DNA from: Clostridium sp. CAG:221
GTDB lineage: Bacteria; Bacillota; Clostridia; Clostridiales; Clostridiaceae
Reading direction: 5' to 3'
DNA: 32,983 nt
NCBI GenBank assembly: GCA_000435835.1
Contig: FR883349.1
Location: forward strand, 1-32,983
The position numbers and the translations under genes were made by a program. Every line of letters begins with the position of its first letter. Position 1 is the stretch's first letter. This document shows positions 7,911 through 16,230 of this stretch, piece by piece. A model generated the notes under the pieces. That model was not told the DNA's origin. It saw only the letters and a list, made by a program, of their open reading frames with translations, and ran no database searches.

Positions 7911-8198
7911 AAATTATAGAAATTCGATAAAGAGAAAGAGTAAGTTATAGGATGTCCTACAGAGAGTTGGTGTATGCTGAAAGCCGATGTTCAAAATATA
8001 GCTGAAAATCATCTCCTAGAAGCAACGCAGAAAAGAAATGAGTAAGTGTTGACGTAGTCTTTCCACGTTACAGGATAAGCGTATTGATAGATGCGAGCAG
8101 AGTGCTATAAAAGATTAATATATAATTGATTTTTTATAGAATTAGGGTGGTAACACGGATGTAATCCGTCCCTTGAGTAATCAAGGGGCGGTTTTTTT
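7911..8198 (+). ncRNA. T-box riboswitch leader, probably isoleucine-specific (AUC specifier)
   Basis: A full T-box leader between the promoter and brnQ. The antiterminator core AGGGTGGTAACACGG (8144-8158) is a variant of the T-box sequence that pairs with the uncharged tRNA 3' end. Stem I carries the AGAGAGTTGG block (7962-7971), and the 3' side of the specifier loop reads GCTGAAAATCATCTCC, giving AUC (8008-8010) as the specifier for Ile. Uncharged tRNA-Ile would stabilise the antiterminator and allow transcription of the branched-chain amino acid carrier; charged tRNA leaves the terminator at 8166-8198. The element is certain; the specifier reading is good but done by eye. The alternative CUC (Leu) is 3 bases out of the usual position. 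Confidence 0.92.
8166..8198 (+). terminator. T-box regulatory terminator
   Basis: CCGTCCCTTGA (8166-8176), loop GTAA, TCAAGGGGCGG (8181-8191), then seven T. The 5' arm overlaps the sequence that completes the antiterminator, so the two structures exclude each other. Confidence 0.9.
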
Positions 8199-8246
8199 AT
8201 TTATTGAAAAACTATAATTAAGTAATATTAATAGGGGGAAAACAAT

Positions 8247-9578
8247 ATGAAAAAATTATCAAGAAAGGATCTATTATTTTTAGGACTAATGCTCTTCTCA
8301 CTGTTTTTTGGAGCAGGAAATCTAATATTTCCACCATTTTTAGGACAATCAGCAGGAGATAAAGTATGGATTGCATTAGGGGCATTTTTAATTACAGCAG
8401 TAGGATTTCCAATATTAGGGGTTATTGCTGTAGCTAAAAGTGGAGGTTTAGAAAAATTAGCTAGAAGAGTAAATCCTCTTTTTGCGTCTGTATTTACAGT
8501 ACTTATTTATTTATCTATTGGACCTTGCTTAGGAATTCCAAGAGCAGGAAGTTTACCATTTGAAATGGTGGTATCTCCATATTTACCAAGTGATATGTCA
8601 GAAACCATAGCTCGTTTATTATTTACTTTAGTATTCTTTTCAGTGGCATATTGGCTTTCATTATCGCCAACTAAGTTAGTTGATCGTATGGGAAAAGTAT
8701 TAACACCAACATTATTAACTTTAATATTTGTAATTGTTATAGGAGCATTCTTTAAGCCATTAGGTTCATATGGTGAAGCAACAGGTGCATATGTAAATTC
8801 ACCATTTGTTACAGGTTTCTTAGAAGGATACTTAACAATGGACACTATAGCAGCATTAAACTTTGGAATTGTTATTGCACTTGCTATTAAAACAAAAGGT
8901 GTTAAAGAAGAAAAAGCTGTAGTATCAACATCAATAAAAGCTGGATTTATTGCTGGTGGTTTACTTGTGTTAATTTATGCAGCCCTTGCACATTTAGGAG
9001 CAACTAGTGGAGGAAGATTTGGTGAAACAGCAAATGGAGCAGTTACATTAACAAATGTTACTACTTACTTATTTGGTAAACCAGGTGCAGTATTACTAGC
9101 AGTAATATTTACTCTTGCATGTTTAACAACAAGTGTAGGGTTAATTAGTTCTTGTAGTCAATATTTTGCAAGCTTATCTGATAAAATAAGTTATAAAGGA
9201 TGGGTAAGAATTTTAGCTCTTTCAAGTATGATTCTTGCTAATATGGGATTAACAAAGATTTTATCTATTTCAGTTCCTGTTTTAGATATGATTTATCCAA
9301 TAGCTATTATGCTAATTGTTTTAGCTATGGTTGATAAATTTATAAAAGGTAGCAGAATAGTGTATTCATTAACGATTTTATTTACAGGAGTAGTAAGTGT
9401 AATTTATGGATTAAAAGGTTTTGGTATAGAATTAGGTGATAAAATATTTGGTAATTTACCTCTTTATACTGAAGGTTTAGGTTGGTTAGTTCCAGCAATA
9501 TTAGGTATAGTTCTTGGATTAATCATTAGTGCTATAAAAGAAAAATCACAAATAACAGAAGAACTTGTAAATGAATAA
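8247..9578 (+). CDS. brnQ: Branched-chain amino acid transport carrier BrnQ (LIVCS family)
   Basis: A 443-residue, 12-helix sodium-coupled carrier for leucine, isoleucine and valine in the cytoplasmic membrane. Family signatures are present: LFFGAGNLIFPPFLGQSAG near residues 20-38, the GIPRAGSLPFEM block near residues 95-106, and LACLTTSVGLISSCSQYF near residues 290-307. Length and hydrophobicity are normal throughout. The start is supported by AGGGGG at 8233-8238. Control by the T-box leader directly upstream agrees with the substrate: import would rise when tRNA-Ile is uncharged. Confidence 0.96.
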   Translation: MKKLSRKDLLFLGLMLFSLFFGAGNLIFPPFLGQSAGDKVWIALGAFLITAVGFPILGVIAVAKSGGLEKLARRVNPLFASVFTVLIYLSIGPCLGIPRAGSLPFEMVVSPYLPSDMSETIARLLFTLVFFSVAYWLSLSPTKLVDRMGKVLTPTLLTLIFVIVIGAFFKPLGSYGEATGAYVNSPFVTGFLEGYLTMDTIAALNFGIVIALAIKTKGVKEEKAVVSTSIKAGFIAGGLLVLIYAALAHLGATSGGRFGETANGAVTLTNVTTYLFGKPGAVLLAVIFTLACLTTSVGLISSCSQYFASLSDKISYKGWVRILALSSMILANMGLTKILSISVPVLDMIYPIAIMLIVLAMVDKFIKGSRIVYSLTILFTGVVSVIYGLKGFGIELGDKIFGNLPLYTEGLGWLVPAILGIVLGLIISAIKEKSQITEELVNE

Positions 9579-9594
9579 AAGTATAATTTAAAAC

Positions 9595-9640
9595 AAAAGT
9601 GTTATAGAAGTAATAAACTTTACTTTTATAACACTTTTTT
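9595..9640 (+). terminator. Intrinsic terminator of brnQ
   Basis: A long stem between AAAAGTGTTATA (9595-9606, extended by GAAGTAA) and TATAACACTTTT (9627-9638), ending in a T-run. Confidence 0.85.
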
Positions 9641-9709
9641 AATAATAAAATTAAAAAAATGAATAAATAATTTAAAAATTTGAAAAATTACTATCAAGAG
9701 GTGAATGTA

Positions 9710-10159
9710 ATGGATAATAGTGAACTTATTAAATTATTAAACGATTTTTTAGTGGGAATTAATATGGGATCTGATACTTTCAAATCTTATGAAGAAAAGC
9801 TAGAAAATCAGGATTTAAAAAATGAATTTAAAAAGATACTTTCTACCTTTGCATCTCAAAAGGAAATAGTGGTTTCACAAATAGATAAATTAGGTGGAGA
9901 AGTTGATGAATCATTGGGTATAGGACAAGAGATTGGCAGTCTTTTTAGCAAATTAAAAGATGCACTTATAACTGATGATGAAGAGGTTTTAGAAAATGCA
10001 GTTAAGGCAATGGATATGGGAGTAAAGCAAGGTGATAAGGTAATAGGAAAAATAGAAGCTTCTGATGCTAATAGAGATATTATTGAAACCTTAAATCATA
10101 TGGTTAATGAGTATAGGGAAATATCAGTTTTTTTAATGAAACTACACAAAAGTAATTAA
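9710..10159 (+). CDS. DUF2383 (ferritin-like helical) domain protein
   Basis: A 149-residue all-helical acidic protein that resembles the DUF2383 group of ferritin-like four-helix proteins, as in NSELIKLLNDFLVGINMGSD at the N-terminus and VNEYREISVFLMKLH at the C-terminus. The role is unknown; related proteins are often stress- or sporulation-associated. Start at ATG 9710, with GAGGTG (9698-9703) 6 bases upstream; the in-frame ATG at 9680 lacks a Shine-Dalgarno. No metal-binding ExxH motif is evident, so ferroxidase activity is not claimed. The gene is followed by two dispersed repeat modules and only then by a terminator. Confidence 0.75.
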   Translation: MDNSELIKLLNDFLVGINMGSDTFKSYEEKLENQDLKNEFKKILSTFASQKEIVVSQIDKLGGEVDESLGIGQEIGSLFSKLKDALITDDEEVLENAVKAMDMGVKQGDKVIGKIEASDANRDIIETLNHMVNEYREISVFLMKLHKSN

Positions 10160-10162
10160 AAA

Positions 10163-10280
<118 letters not shown>

Positions 10281-10291
10281 AAAAACTAATA

Positions 10292-10338
10292 AAGGTACTA
10301 TAAAGAAATAATTATTATGTTCTTTATAGTACTTTTTT
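10292..10338 (+). terminator. Intrinsic terminator downstream of the repeat
   Basis: GTACTATAAAGAA (10295-10307) pairs exactly with TTCTTTATAGTAC (10320-10332), followed by TTTTTT. It probably ends the DUF2383 transcript. Confidence 0.85.
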
Positions 10339-10438
10339 ATAAAGATAAATGTAGTAAAAAGTTATTATGTAAATATGTTACAATAAGTTCATAGCTAAAA
10401 AGGACAAGCTAAATAAATAATAATGAGGATTTAAGGTT

Positions 10439-11119
10439 ATGAATAAGAAAAAAGAATTGATGGCCATTATTATGCTTATAAGTATATGTTGCGCTATTAT
10501 GGCAGTGGTAGATGGCTTTATACAGCCAGATTATGCAGTAAAGTCAGCTATCAAGATAGTATTGTTTTTAATATGTCCAATGATTTATTCATTGGTTCAT
10601 AAGGATATTAATCTAAAGAGCTTATTTAGATGGAATAAAAAAGGAGCTAAATTAACTATTATTTTAGCTGGAGCAGTATATATGATAATAGTGGTAGCTT
10701 ATTCCTTAACTAAGGGCATATTTGATTTTTCAGGTATAACAAAATCACTAAGTAATAATATTGGGGTAACAGGAGAGCGTTTTATTTGGGTTGCACTTTA
10801 CATATCATTTATTAATTCGCTTTTAGAGGAGTTTTTCTTTCGTGGCTTTGCTTTTTTAACACTAAAAAAATTGACTACAAGAAAAGTTGCTTATATATTT
10901 AGTGCAATTGTTTTTGCCGTATACCATATAGCCATGATGAAAGGGTGGTTTTCTATTTACTTATATATAATAACACTAATTGGGCTATTCATTGGAGGAC
11001 TTATTTTTAATTACTTAAATGAAAAGAATGAAAATATATATAGCTCATGGCTAGTTCACATGTTTGCTAATTTTGCAATTAATACCATTGGGTTTATTTT
11101 ATTTTATAACCACTTATAA
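10439..11119 (+). CDS. CPBP-family intramembrane metalloprotease (CAAX/Abi type)
   Basis: A 226-residue membrane protein with six to seven hydrophobic helices. The three CPBP motifs are complete: Glu130-Glu131 and Arg135 in LLEEFFFRG, His163 in AVYHIAMM, and His207 in HMFANFAIN. This family contains CAAX-prenyl proteases, bacteriocin self-immunity proteins and proteases that help process signal-like peptides; the substrate cannot be inferred here. The Shine-Dalgarno is weak (GAGG at about 10425 or AAGG at about 10433). No bacteriocin gene is visible next to it. The downstream membrane-anchored gene 74 bp away may share its transcript, since no terminator lies between. Confidence 0.88.
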   Translation: MNKKKELMAIIMLISICCAIMAVVDGFIQPDYAVKSAIKIVLFLICPMIYSLVHKDINLKSLFRWNKKGAKLTIILAGAVYMIIVVAYSLTKGIFDFSGITKSLSNNIGVTGERFIWVALYISFINSLLEEFFFRGFAFLTLKKLTTRKVAYIFSAIVFAVYHIAMMKGWFSIYLYIITLIGLFIGGLIFNYLNEKNENIYSSWLVHMFANFAINTIGFILFYNHL

Positions 11120-11193
11120 AAAAGAATATTACTTAGAAATAAGTTATTGAAATTATAGGTATTTATATTATGCTATTAAGCTGGGGTGTTATT

Positions 11194-11787
11194 ATGAAGA
11201 TGGATATAAAGAGAGATAAAAAGTTTATAAATATTAATAGAAAAATGAAGATAAATAATATATTGCTAAAGGGTATTTTAGTAATAATATTTATAATACT
11301 CATGATTATATTAACATTCATCTATAAAACTGTTGTAAGTAAGAAAATTAATTTATTGCTGTTAGAAAGCACAAATTTATCTAATGTAAAAATAGACAGT
11401 GCAACTATTAATGACAAGATAGATGTATTAAATCTTAATAAATATACTGATAGTCATAGACATAGTGGGGATTATAGATATTTATTTGATGAAATATGCA
11501 TTGATGTGGATGAAAATGATTGTATAACATCTATTCATAGCAGATTTGATGAAGGTAAGACAGAAATAACCGTTAATGATATTAGTAATATAAAAACTAT
11601 TGATGAAGTGGAAGAAATATTAGGGGAAGATTATTATGATGGAATATTTGATTGGGAACAATTTTTAAATTCTTATGTTTATTATGATAGAGAAAATAAT
11701 ATGGTTGCTGAATTTGTATATTTTAATTTTGATGAACAATCAGAAAATAATAGATTATTAACATGGATAAATATATATATAAAATAA
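11194..11787 (+). CDS. Single-pass membrane protein of unknown function
   Basis: I do not recognise this family. Starting at ATG 11194, about 7 bases after GGGGTG (11182-11187), it gives 197 residues: a very basic N-terminus (about 25 residues), one strong membrane helix (ILLKGILVIIFIILMIILTF), then an acidic domain of about 150 residues predicted outside the cell with several Tyr and Asp-rich stretches (SHRHSGDYRYLFDEICIDVD). The in-frame ATG at 11170 would add eight residues but lacks a Shine-Dalgarno. It follows the CPBP protease without an intervening terminator and has its own terminator. Confidence 0.7.
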   Translation: MKMDIKRDKKFININRKMKINNILLKGILVIIFIILMIILTFIYKTVVSKKINLLLLESTNLSNVKIDSATINDKIDVLNLNKYTDSHRHSGDYRYLFDEICIDVDENDCITSIHSRFDEGKTEITVNDISNIKTIDEVEEILGEDYYDGIFDWEQFLNSYVYYDRENNMVAEFVYFNFDEQSENNRLLTWINIYIK

Positions 11788-11790
11788 GGT

Positions 11791-11832
11791 AAAGACACAG
11801 TTTTCTTTAAAGGATAGCTGTGTCTTTTATTA
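11791..11832 (+). terminator. Intrinsic terminator after the membrane-anchored gene
   Basis: AAAGACACAG (11791-11800) pairs exactly with CTGTGTCTTT (11818-11827), followed by TATTAAATTT. The T-run is short. Confidence 0.7.
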
Positions 11833-11868
11833 AATTTAACTTAAAAAAATATGTAATTGAGAATGATG

Positions 11869-11900
11869 GTCATATTCAAGTCATATTTATTCTTTATAAT
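11869..11900 (+). promoter_or_regulatory. Putative activated promoter with an 11-bp-period direct repeat (OmpR-type site)
   Basis: GTCATATT occurs at 11869-11876 and again at 11880-11887, exactly 11 bp apart, just upstream of TATAAT at 11895-11900. No consensus -35 is present; the repeat occupies that position. Direct repeats with 10-11 bp period at the -35 are the usual binding pattern of OmpR/PhoB-family response regulators, and such a regulator is encoded directly after the two exporter genes controlled by this promoter. The leader also holds an 8-bp inverted repeat, AGAAATGG (11943-11950) and CCATTTCT (11967-11974). Confidence 0.55.
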
Positions 11901-12006
11901 TTTATAAGTAATAAAGTGTTAGAAATAGCAAAGATAATTTTTAGAAATGGGAACATTGAAAATTTACCATTTCTTTGAAAATAACTTTAAAGGAAAGAGG
12001 GATACA

Positions 12007-13749
12007 ATGATTAACAAACGATTAATGAATTTGCTTAAAGATTCTAAAAAGTATGTTGCTCAAATGGTAATCTGGAATTGGATTGCACTTTTATGCAATG
12101 TAGTATTTATTTTCTCTTTTGCATATTTACTAGAAAACTTGTTAAATAACAGTATAAATACCAATATGGTAATTATAGCAGTTGTAATTGATTTGCTTGT
12201 AGTAATAATAAGATCATTTTGTTATAAGAAATCAAGTAATGCAAGTTTCTATGCAGCAGCAGATGTGAAGAAGACATTAAGAGAAAATATTTATAATAAG
12301 TTATTAAGCTTAGGTTCTTCATATGAGGATAAGATACCTACAGCTGAAATAGTACAAGTTTCAGGAGAAGGAGTAGAGCAGCTGGAAATTTACTTTGGTA
12401 AATATTTAGCACAATTATTTTACAGTTTAGCTGCACCTGTTACGTTATTTATTATTTTAGCATTTGTTAATATCAAGGCTTCAGCTGTTCTTTTAGTATG
12501 TGTACCACTTATTCCAATATCAATAGTGGCAGTACAAAAGTTTGCTAAAAAGTTACTAGCAAAATATTGGGGAATATATACAGGTTTAGGAGACAGCTTC
12601 TTAGAAAATTTACAAGGATTAACTACTTTAAAGATTTATGAAGCAGATGCTAGAAGAACTGTAGAAATGGACAAAGATGCAGAGCAGTTTAGAAAAATTA
12701 CTATGAGAGTACTTATAATGCAATTAAACTCTATAAGTGTGATGGATTTAGTTGCTTATGGAGGAGCAGGATTAGGAATAATTGTTGCGTTGTTGGAGTT
12801 TTCTAAGGGTAATCTTACAATTGGGGGATTATTTGCAATAATAATGTTATCTAGTGAATTTTTTATACCTCTTAGATTATTAGGATCATTCTTCCATATA
12901 GCTATGAATGGTATGGCAGCAAGTAAGAAAATATTTAAAATATTAGACCTTGATGAAGGTGAAGAAAAGACAGAAGTAATTGATGAAAATAACTTAGCAA
13001 TATCATTTAAAAATGTAGGCTTTGCTTATGATGAAGAAAGAAGTATTTTAAATGGTGTTGATTTAGATATTAGTGAAAAAGGATTTGTATCTATAGTTGG
13101 TGAATCAGGTTGTGGTAAAAGTACTATTACTAATATTATAATGGGAAGAAATAAAGGCTATAGTGGCAATATACATATAGGTGAAAAAGAGCTTTCTAAT
13201 ATTAAAGAAGAAAGTATCATGAAAAATATAACATTAGTTACTCATAATCCAAATATTTTTAAAGGAACAGTGGAAGAAAATCTTCGTATGGGTAAAAATG
13301 ATGCAACTAAAGAACAAATGGAGGAAGCGTTACGTAAAGTTAATCTTCTTGAGTTCATGAATGAGCAAGATGGTATTAATACTAAGCTTTTAGAACAAGG
13401 TTCTAACCTTTCAGGTGGACAAAAGCAAAGATTAAACTTGGCAAGAGCAATTCTTCATGATACTCCAGTATATATTTTCGATGAAGCTACATCTAATATA
13501 GATGCAGAAAGTGAAAATGAAATAATGGCAGTAATTAATAAACTAGCAGAAACAAAAACAGTAATTTTAATTTCTCACCGCCTTCAAAATGTTGTTAAGT
13601 CAGATTGTATTTATGCAATGAAAGATGGAAAAGTAGCTGAAGCAGGTACGCATAATGAACTTATTAATAATAATGGTGAATATGCTAGTTTATACAATAG
13701 ACAAAAACAATTAGAACAGTATGGAAAAGGAGGAGCAGTAAATGAATAG
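12007..13749 (+). CDS. CydD-like ABC exporter subunit (fused membrane and ATPase domains)
   Basis: First half of a heterodimeric ABC exporter. Start at ATG 12007 with AGAGGGA just upstream; an earlier in-frame ATG at 11947 lies inside the leader inverted repeat. The 580 residues comprise a six-helix membrane domain (about 1-310) and an ATPase domain with Walker A GESGCGKST (365-373), signature LSGGQKQR (468-475), Walker B VYIFDEATS (about 488-496) and an SHR switch His. The stretch YFGKYLAQLFYSLAAPVTL and FLENLQGLTTLK resembles CydD, whose complex exports cysteine/glutathione or handles haem for cytochrome bd in other bacteria. No cydAB lies nearby, so the substrate is open. It overlaps the partner gene by 8 bases. 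Confidence 0.88.
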   Translation: MINKRLMNLLKDSKKYVAQMVIWNWIALLCNVVFIFSFAYLLENLLNNSINTNMVIIAVVIDLLVVIIRSFCYKKSSNASFYAAADVKKTLRENIYNKLLSLGSSYEDKIPTAEIVQVSGEGVEQLEIYFGKYLAQLFYSLAAPVTLFIILAFVNIKASAVLLVCVPLIPISIVAVQKFAKKLLAKYWGIYTGLGDSFLENLQGLTTLKIYEADARRTVEMDKDAEQFRKITMRVLIMQLNSISVMDLVAYGGAGLGIIVALLEFSKGNLTIGGLFAIIMLSSEFFIPLRLLGSFFHIAMNGMAASKKIFKILDLDEGEEKTEVIDENNLAISFKNVGFAYDEERSILNGVDLDISEKGFVSIVGESGCGKSTITNIIMGRNKGYSGNIHIGEKELSNIKEESIMKNITLVTHNPNIFKGTVEENLRMGKNDATKEQMEEALRKVNLLEFMNEQDGINTKLLEQGSNLSGGQKQRLNLARAILHDTPVYIFDEATSNIDAESENEIMAVINKLAETKTVILISHRLQNVVKSDCIYAMKDGKVAEAGTHNELINNNGEYASLYNRQKQLEQYGKGGAVNE

Positions 13750-15415
13750 AAATGGTTTAAAAGTTATGTACAAGCTAATAGGCCTTGTGCTTCCTCTAGT
13801 ACATGTAATGATCGCAGCTATAACTATGGGAGTTATAGGTTTTCTTACAGCTATATTTATCATAGTTCTTGGTGGAGTAGGATTATTAAATATTTTAGGA
13901 TTTGCAACAGCACTTTCATTAAAGCAAGTAATTATTGGTATAGTTATATGTGCAGTACTTAGAGGCATTTTAAGATATGCAGAGCAAGGTTCAAATCATT
14001 ATATTGCTTTTAAATTGTTGGCACTTATACGTCATAAAGTTTTTATTAAACTTCGTAAACTAGCACCAGCAAAATTAGAAGGTAAAGATAAAGGAAATTT
14101 AATTTCTATAATTACAACAGATACAGAATTATTAGAGGTATTTTATGCCCATACAATATCTCCAATTATTATAGCTTTTATAACTTCAGTTATTATGACT
14201 ATATTTATAGGAAGTTATAATATATTTTTAGGAGCTATTGCTTTAGTAGCATATTTTATTGTTGGAGTAATTATTCCTGTATGGTCTTCAAACCAAGGAG
14301 ATGAAACAGGACAGCAATATAGAGATGAACTGGGAGATCTAAATTCTTATTTCTTAAGTAGTATAAGAGGAATAAACGATATTATTCAATATGGTGTTGG
14401 TAAAGAGCGTTTAGATGAAATAAATAGAAGAACCGATGAACTTGAAACAAAGCAAAAGTTTTTATTAAAGCAAGAAGGTAGCAATAGAGCAGTTACTGAT
14501 ACAGCAATACTATTATGCAGTATGGTTATGTTATTTGCAGGATGTATTCTTTACAATAAAGGACAAGTAGATTTTACACAAGTAATAATTCCATTAATTG
14601 CTTTAATGAGTTCATTTGGACCAGTAGTTGCTATAAGTAACTTATCTAATAACTTATTCCATACAATTGCTGCAGGAAACAGAGTGCTTGACCTTTTAGA
14701 AGAAGAGCCAGCTGTGGAAGAAGTAAGTGGAAAAGAAACTGTTGAGTTTGCAGATATGAAGTTAGAAAATGTTTCGTTTGCTTATGACGATGAAGTTATT
14801 TTAGAAGATTTTAATATGGAGATAAAGAAAAATACCATAATTGGTATATATGGAAAAAGTGGTTGTGGTAAATCTACTTTATTAAAACTTCTTATGAGAT
14901 TCTGGGAAGTAGACAATGGATCAATTACAATTGGTGGTAAAAATATTAATGAAATAAATACATCAGATTTAAGAAAGATGCAATCTTTTGTAACACAAGA
15001 TACGTATTTATTTAATGATACCATTGCTAATAATATTGGTATAGCAAAAGAAAATGCTACCATGGAAGAAATAATAGCAGCAGCTAAAAAAGCATCAATT
15101 CATGACTTTATCATGAGCCTACCAAATGGATATGACTCAAAAGTTGGTGAGTTAGGTGGAAACCTATCTGGTGGAGAAAAACAAAGAATAGGTATAGCAA
15201 GAGCGTTTTTACATGATGCCCCAATGATTCTTTTAGATGAACCAACAAGTAACCTTGATAGTTTAAATGAGGGAATAATATTAAAATCTCTTATGGAAAG
15301 CAAAGAAAATAAGACAATAATCATTGTATCTCATAGAAAATCAACAATGAATATTGCAGATGTTGTTTTAGATGTTGAAAAAAACAGCCTACAAGGAAAG
15401 ACAAGAGCAAGCTAG
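13742..15415 (+). CDS. CydC-like ABC exporter subunit (fused membrane and ATPase domains)
   Basis: Second half of the exporter, 557 residues: six membrane helices (about 1-310) followed by an ATPase domain with Walker A GKSGCGKST (371-379), signature LSGGEKQR (475-482), Walker B MILLDEPTS with catalytic Glu, and the switch His in VSHRKST. Both subunits appear to have complete ATP sites, unlike many heterodimeric exporters in which one site is degenerate. The ATG lies inside the end of the upstream gene (8-base overlap), with GGAGGAG just before it, so the two subunits should be made in equal amounts. The resemblance to CydC is in domain layout and pairing. A two-component system follows after 124 bp. 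Confidence 0.88.
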   Translation: MNRNGLKVMYKLIGLVLPLVHVMIAAITMGVIGFLTAIFIIVLGGVGLLNILGFATALSLKQVIIGIVICAVLRGILRYAEQGSNHYIAFKLLALIRHKVFIKLRKLAPAKLEGKDKGNLISIITTDTELLEVFYAHTISPIIIAFITSVIMTIFIGSYNIFLGAIALVAYFIVGVIIPVWSSNQGDETGQQYRDELGDLNSYFLSSIRGINDIIQYGVGKERLDEINRRTDELETKQKFLLKQEGSNRAVTDTAILLCSMVMLFAGCILYNKGQVDFTQVIIPLIALMSSFGPVVAISNLSNNLFHTIAAGNRVLDLLEEEPAVEEVSGKETVEFADMKLENVSFAYDDEVILEDFNMEIKKNTIIGIYGKSGCGKSTLLKLLMRFWEVDNGSITIGGKNINEINTSDLRKMQSFVTQDTYLFNDTIANNIGIAKENATMEEIIAAAKKASIHDFIMSLPNGYDSKVGELGGNLSGGEKQRIGIARAFLHDAPMILLDEPTSNLDSLNEGIILKSLMESKENKTIIIVSHRKSTMNIADVVLDVEKNSLQGKTRAS

Positions 15416-15451
15416 TTTTAAGGAAAGCTAAAACAAAAATATAAAAATTAT

Positions 15452-15496
15452 AATCAATGGATGCAAAGTGAGATATTTGCATCCATTGATTTTTTA
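15452..15496 (+). terminator. Strong terminator of the ABC exporter pair
   Basis: AATCAATGGATGCAAA (15452-15467) pairs perfectly over 16 bp with TTTGCATCCATTGATT (15476-15491), followed by a T-run. Confidence 0.9.
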
Positions 15497-15505
15497 AATT
15501 ATAAT
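15477..15505 (+). promoter_or_regulatory. Promoter of the two-component system, embedded in the upstream terminator
   Basis: TTGCAT (15477-15482), 17-bp spacer, TATAAT (15500-15505). The -35 element is part of the 3' arm of the preceding terminator and the spacer contains its T-run. Confidence 0.65.
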
Positions 15506-15539
15506 TTCACTACATAGTATTTGAAGAAGGTGAGTAAGA

Positions 15540-16208
15540 ATGTTTTCTATTTTAGTTGTTGAGGATAATGAAAGTTTAAATAAAATGATGAGTGCTAAGT
15601 TAAAAATGGAAACTTATAATGTTTTCAGTGCTTTTAATGGGGAAGAAGCGTTAGATATACTTGAGCATGAACACATAGACTTAATAATAAGTGATGTAAT
15701 GATGCCAGGAATAGATGGATATGAATTAACAAGAACATTAAGAAATGCCAACTATACCATCCCTATTTTAATGATTACAGCTAAAAACCAAATTGAAGAT
15801 ATGGAAAAAGGTTTTGTGGCTGGTACAGATGACTATATGATAAAACCAATTAATATGAAAGAAATGACCTTAAGAGTAAATGCACTTTTAAGAAGAGCAA
15901 AGATCGCCAATGAAAGAAAATTAACAGTAGGTACTACAGTTTTAGATTACGATTCATTGACAATAATCTATGATGGAAAAGAGTATAATATGCCACCTAA
16001 AGAGTTTTATTTAATATTTAAGCTTTTAAGCAGTCCCAATAAAATATTTACCAGAATGGAATTAATGGATGAAATATGGGGTATGGATACAGAAATAGAT
16101 GATAGAACAATAGATTCTCATATAAAAAAATTACGTAGAAAGTTTGAAAATTGTAGTGATTTTGAAATAATAACAGTGAGGGGTTTAGGGTATAAAGCTA
16201 AGATATAA
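15540..16208 (+). CDS. OmpR/PhoB-family response regulator
   Basis: 222 residues: an N-terminal receiver domain with the acidic pocket (VVEDNE, residues 6-11), phospho-acceptor Asp52 in ISDVMMPGIDG, the conserved Thr in ITAKNQ and Lys102 in MIKPIN; then a C-terminal winged helix (about residues 125-222) with the recognition-helix segment DRTIDSHIKKLRRKF and the wing TVRGLGYKAKI. It is a DNA-binding transcription factor activated by phosphorylation from the kinase encoded 22 bp downstream. The Shine-Dalgarno AAGGTG precedes ATG 15540. Likely targets include the adjacent ABC exporter, judging from the direct repeat at 11869-11887; this is inference. Confidence 0.95.
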   Translation: MFSILVVEDNESLNKMMSAKLKMETYNVFSAFNGEEALDILEHEHIDLIISDVMMPGIDGYELTRTLRNANYTIPILMITAKNQIEDMEKGFVAGTDDYMIKPINMKEMTLRVNALLRRAKIANERKLTVGTTVLDYDSLTIIYDGKEYNMPPKEFYLIFKLLSSPNKIFTRMELMDEIWGMDTEIDDRTIDSHIKKLRRKFENCSDFEIITVRGLGYKAKI

Positions 16209-16230
16209 ATATAATAAGGAAGAAAGTCAA

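Noticed and set aside
10439..11119. Bacteriocin immunity or abortive-infection gene
   Set aside because: CPBP family members include such functions, but no bacteriocin precursor, ABC exporter of that type or phage gene is adjacent; only the protease motifs are supported.
11943..11974. Leader hairpin AGAAATGG / CCATTTCT before the exporter genes as a terminator
   Set aside because: The arms are only 8 bp with a 16-base gap and no T-run follows; it may be an operator or weak leader structure but cannot be called a terminator.
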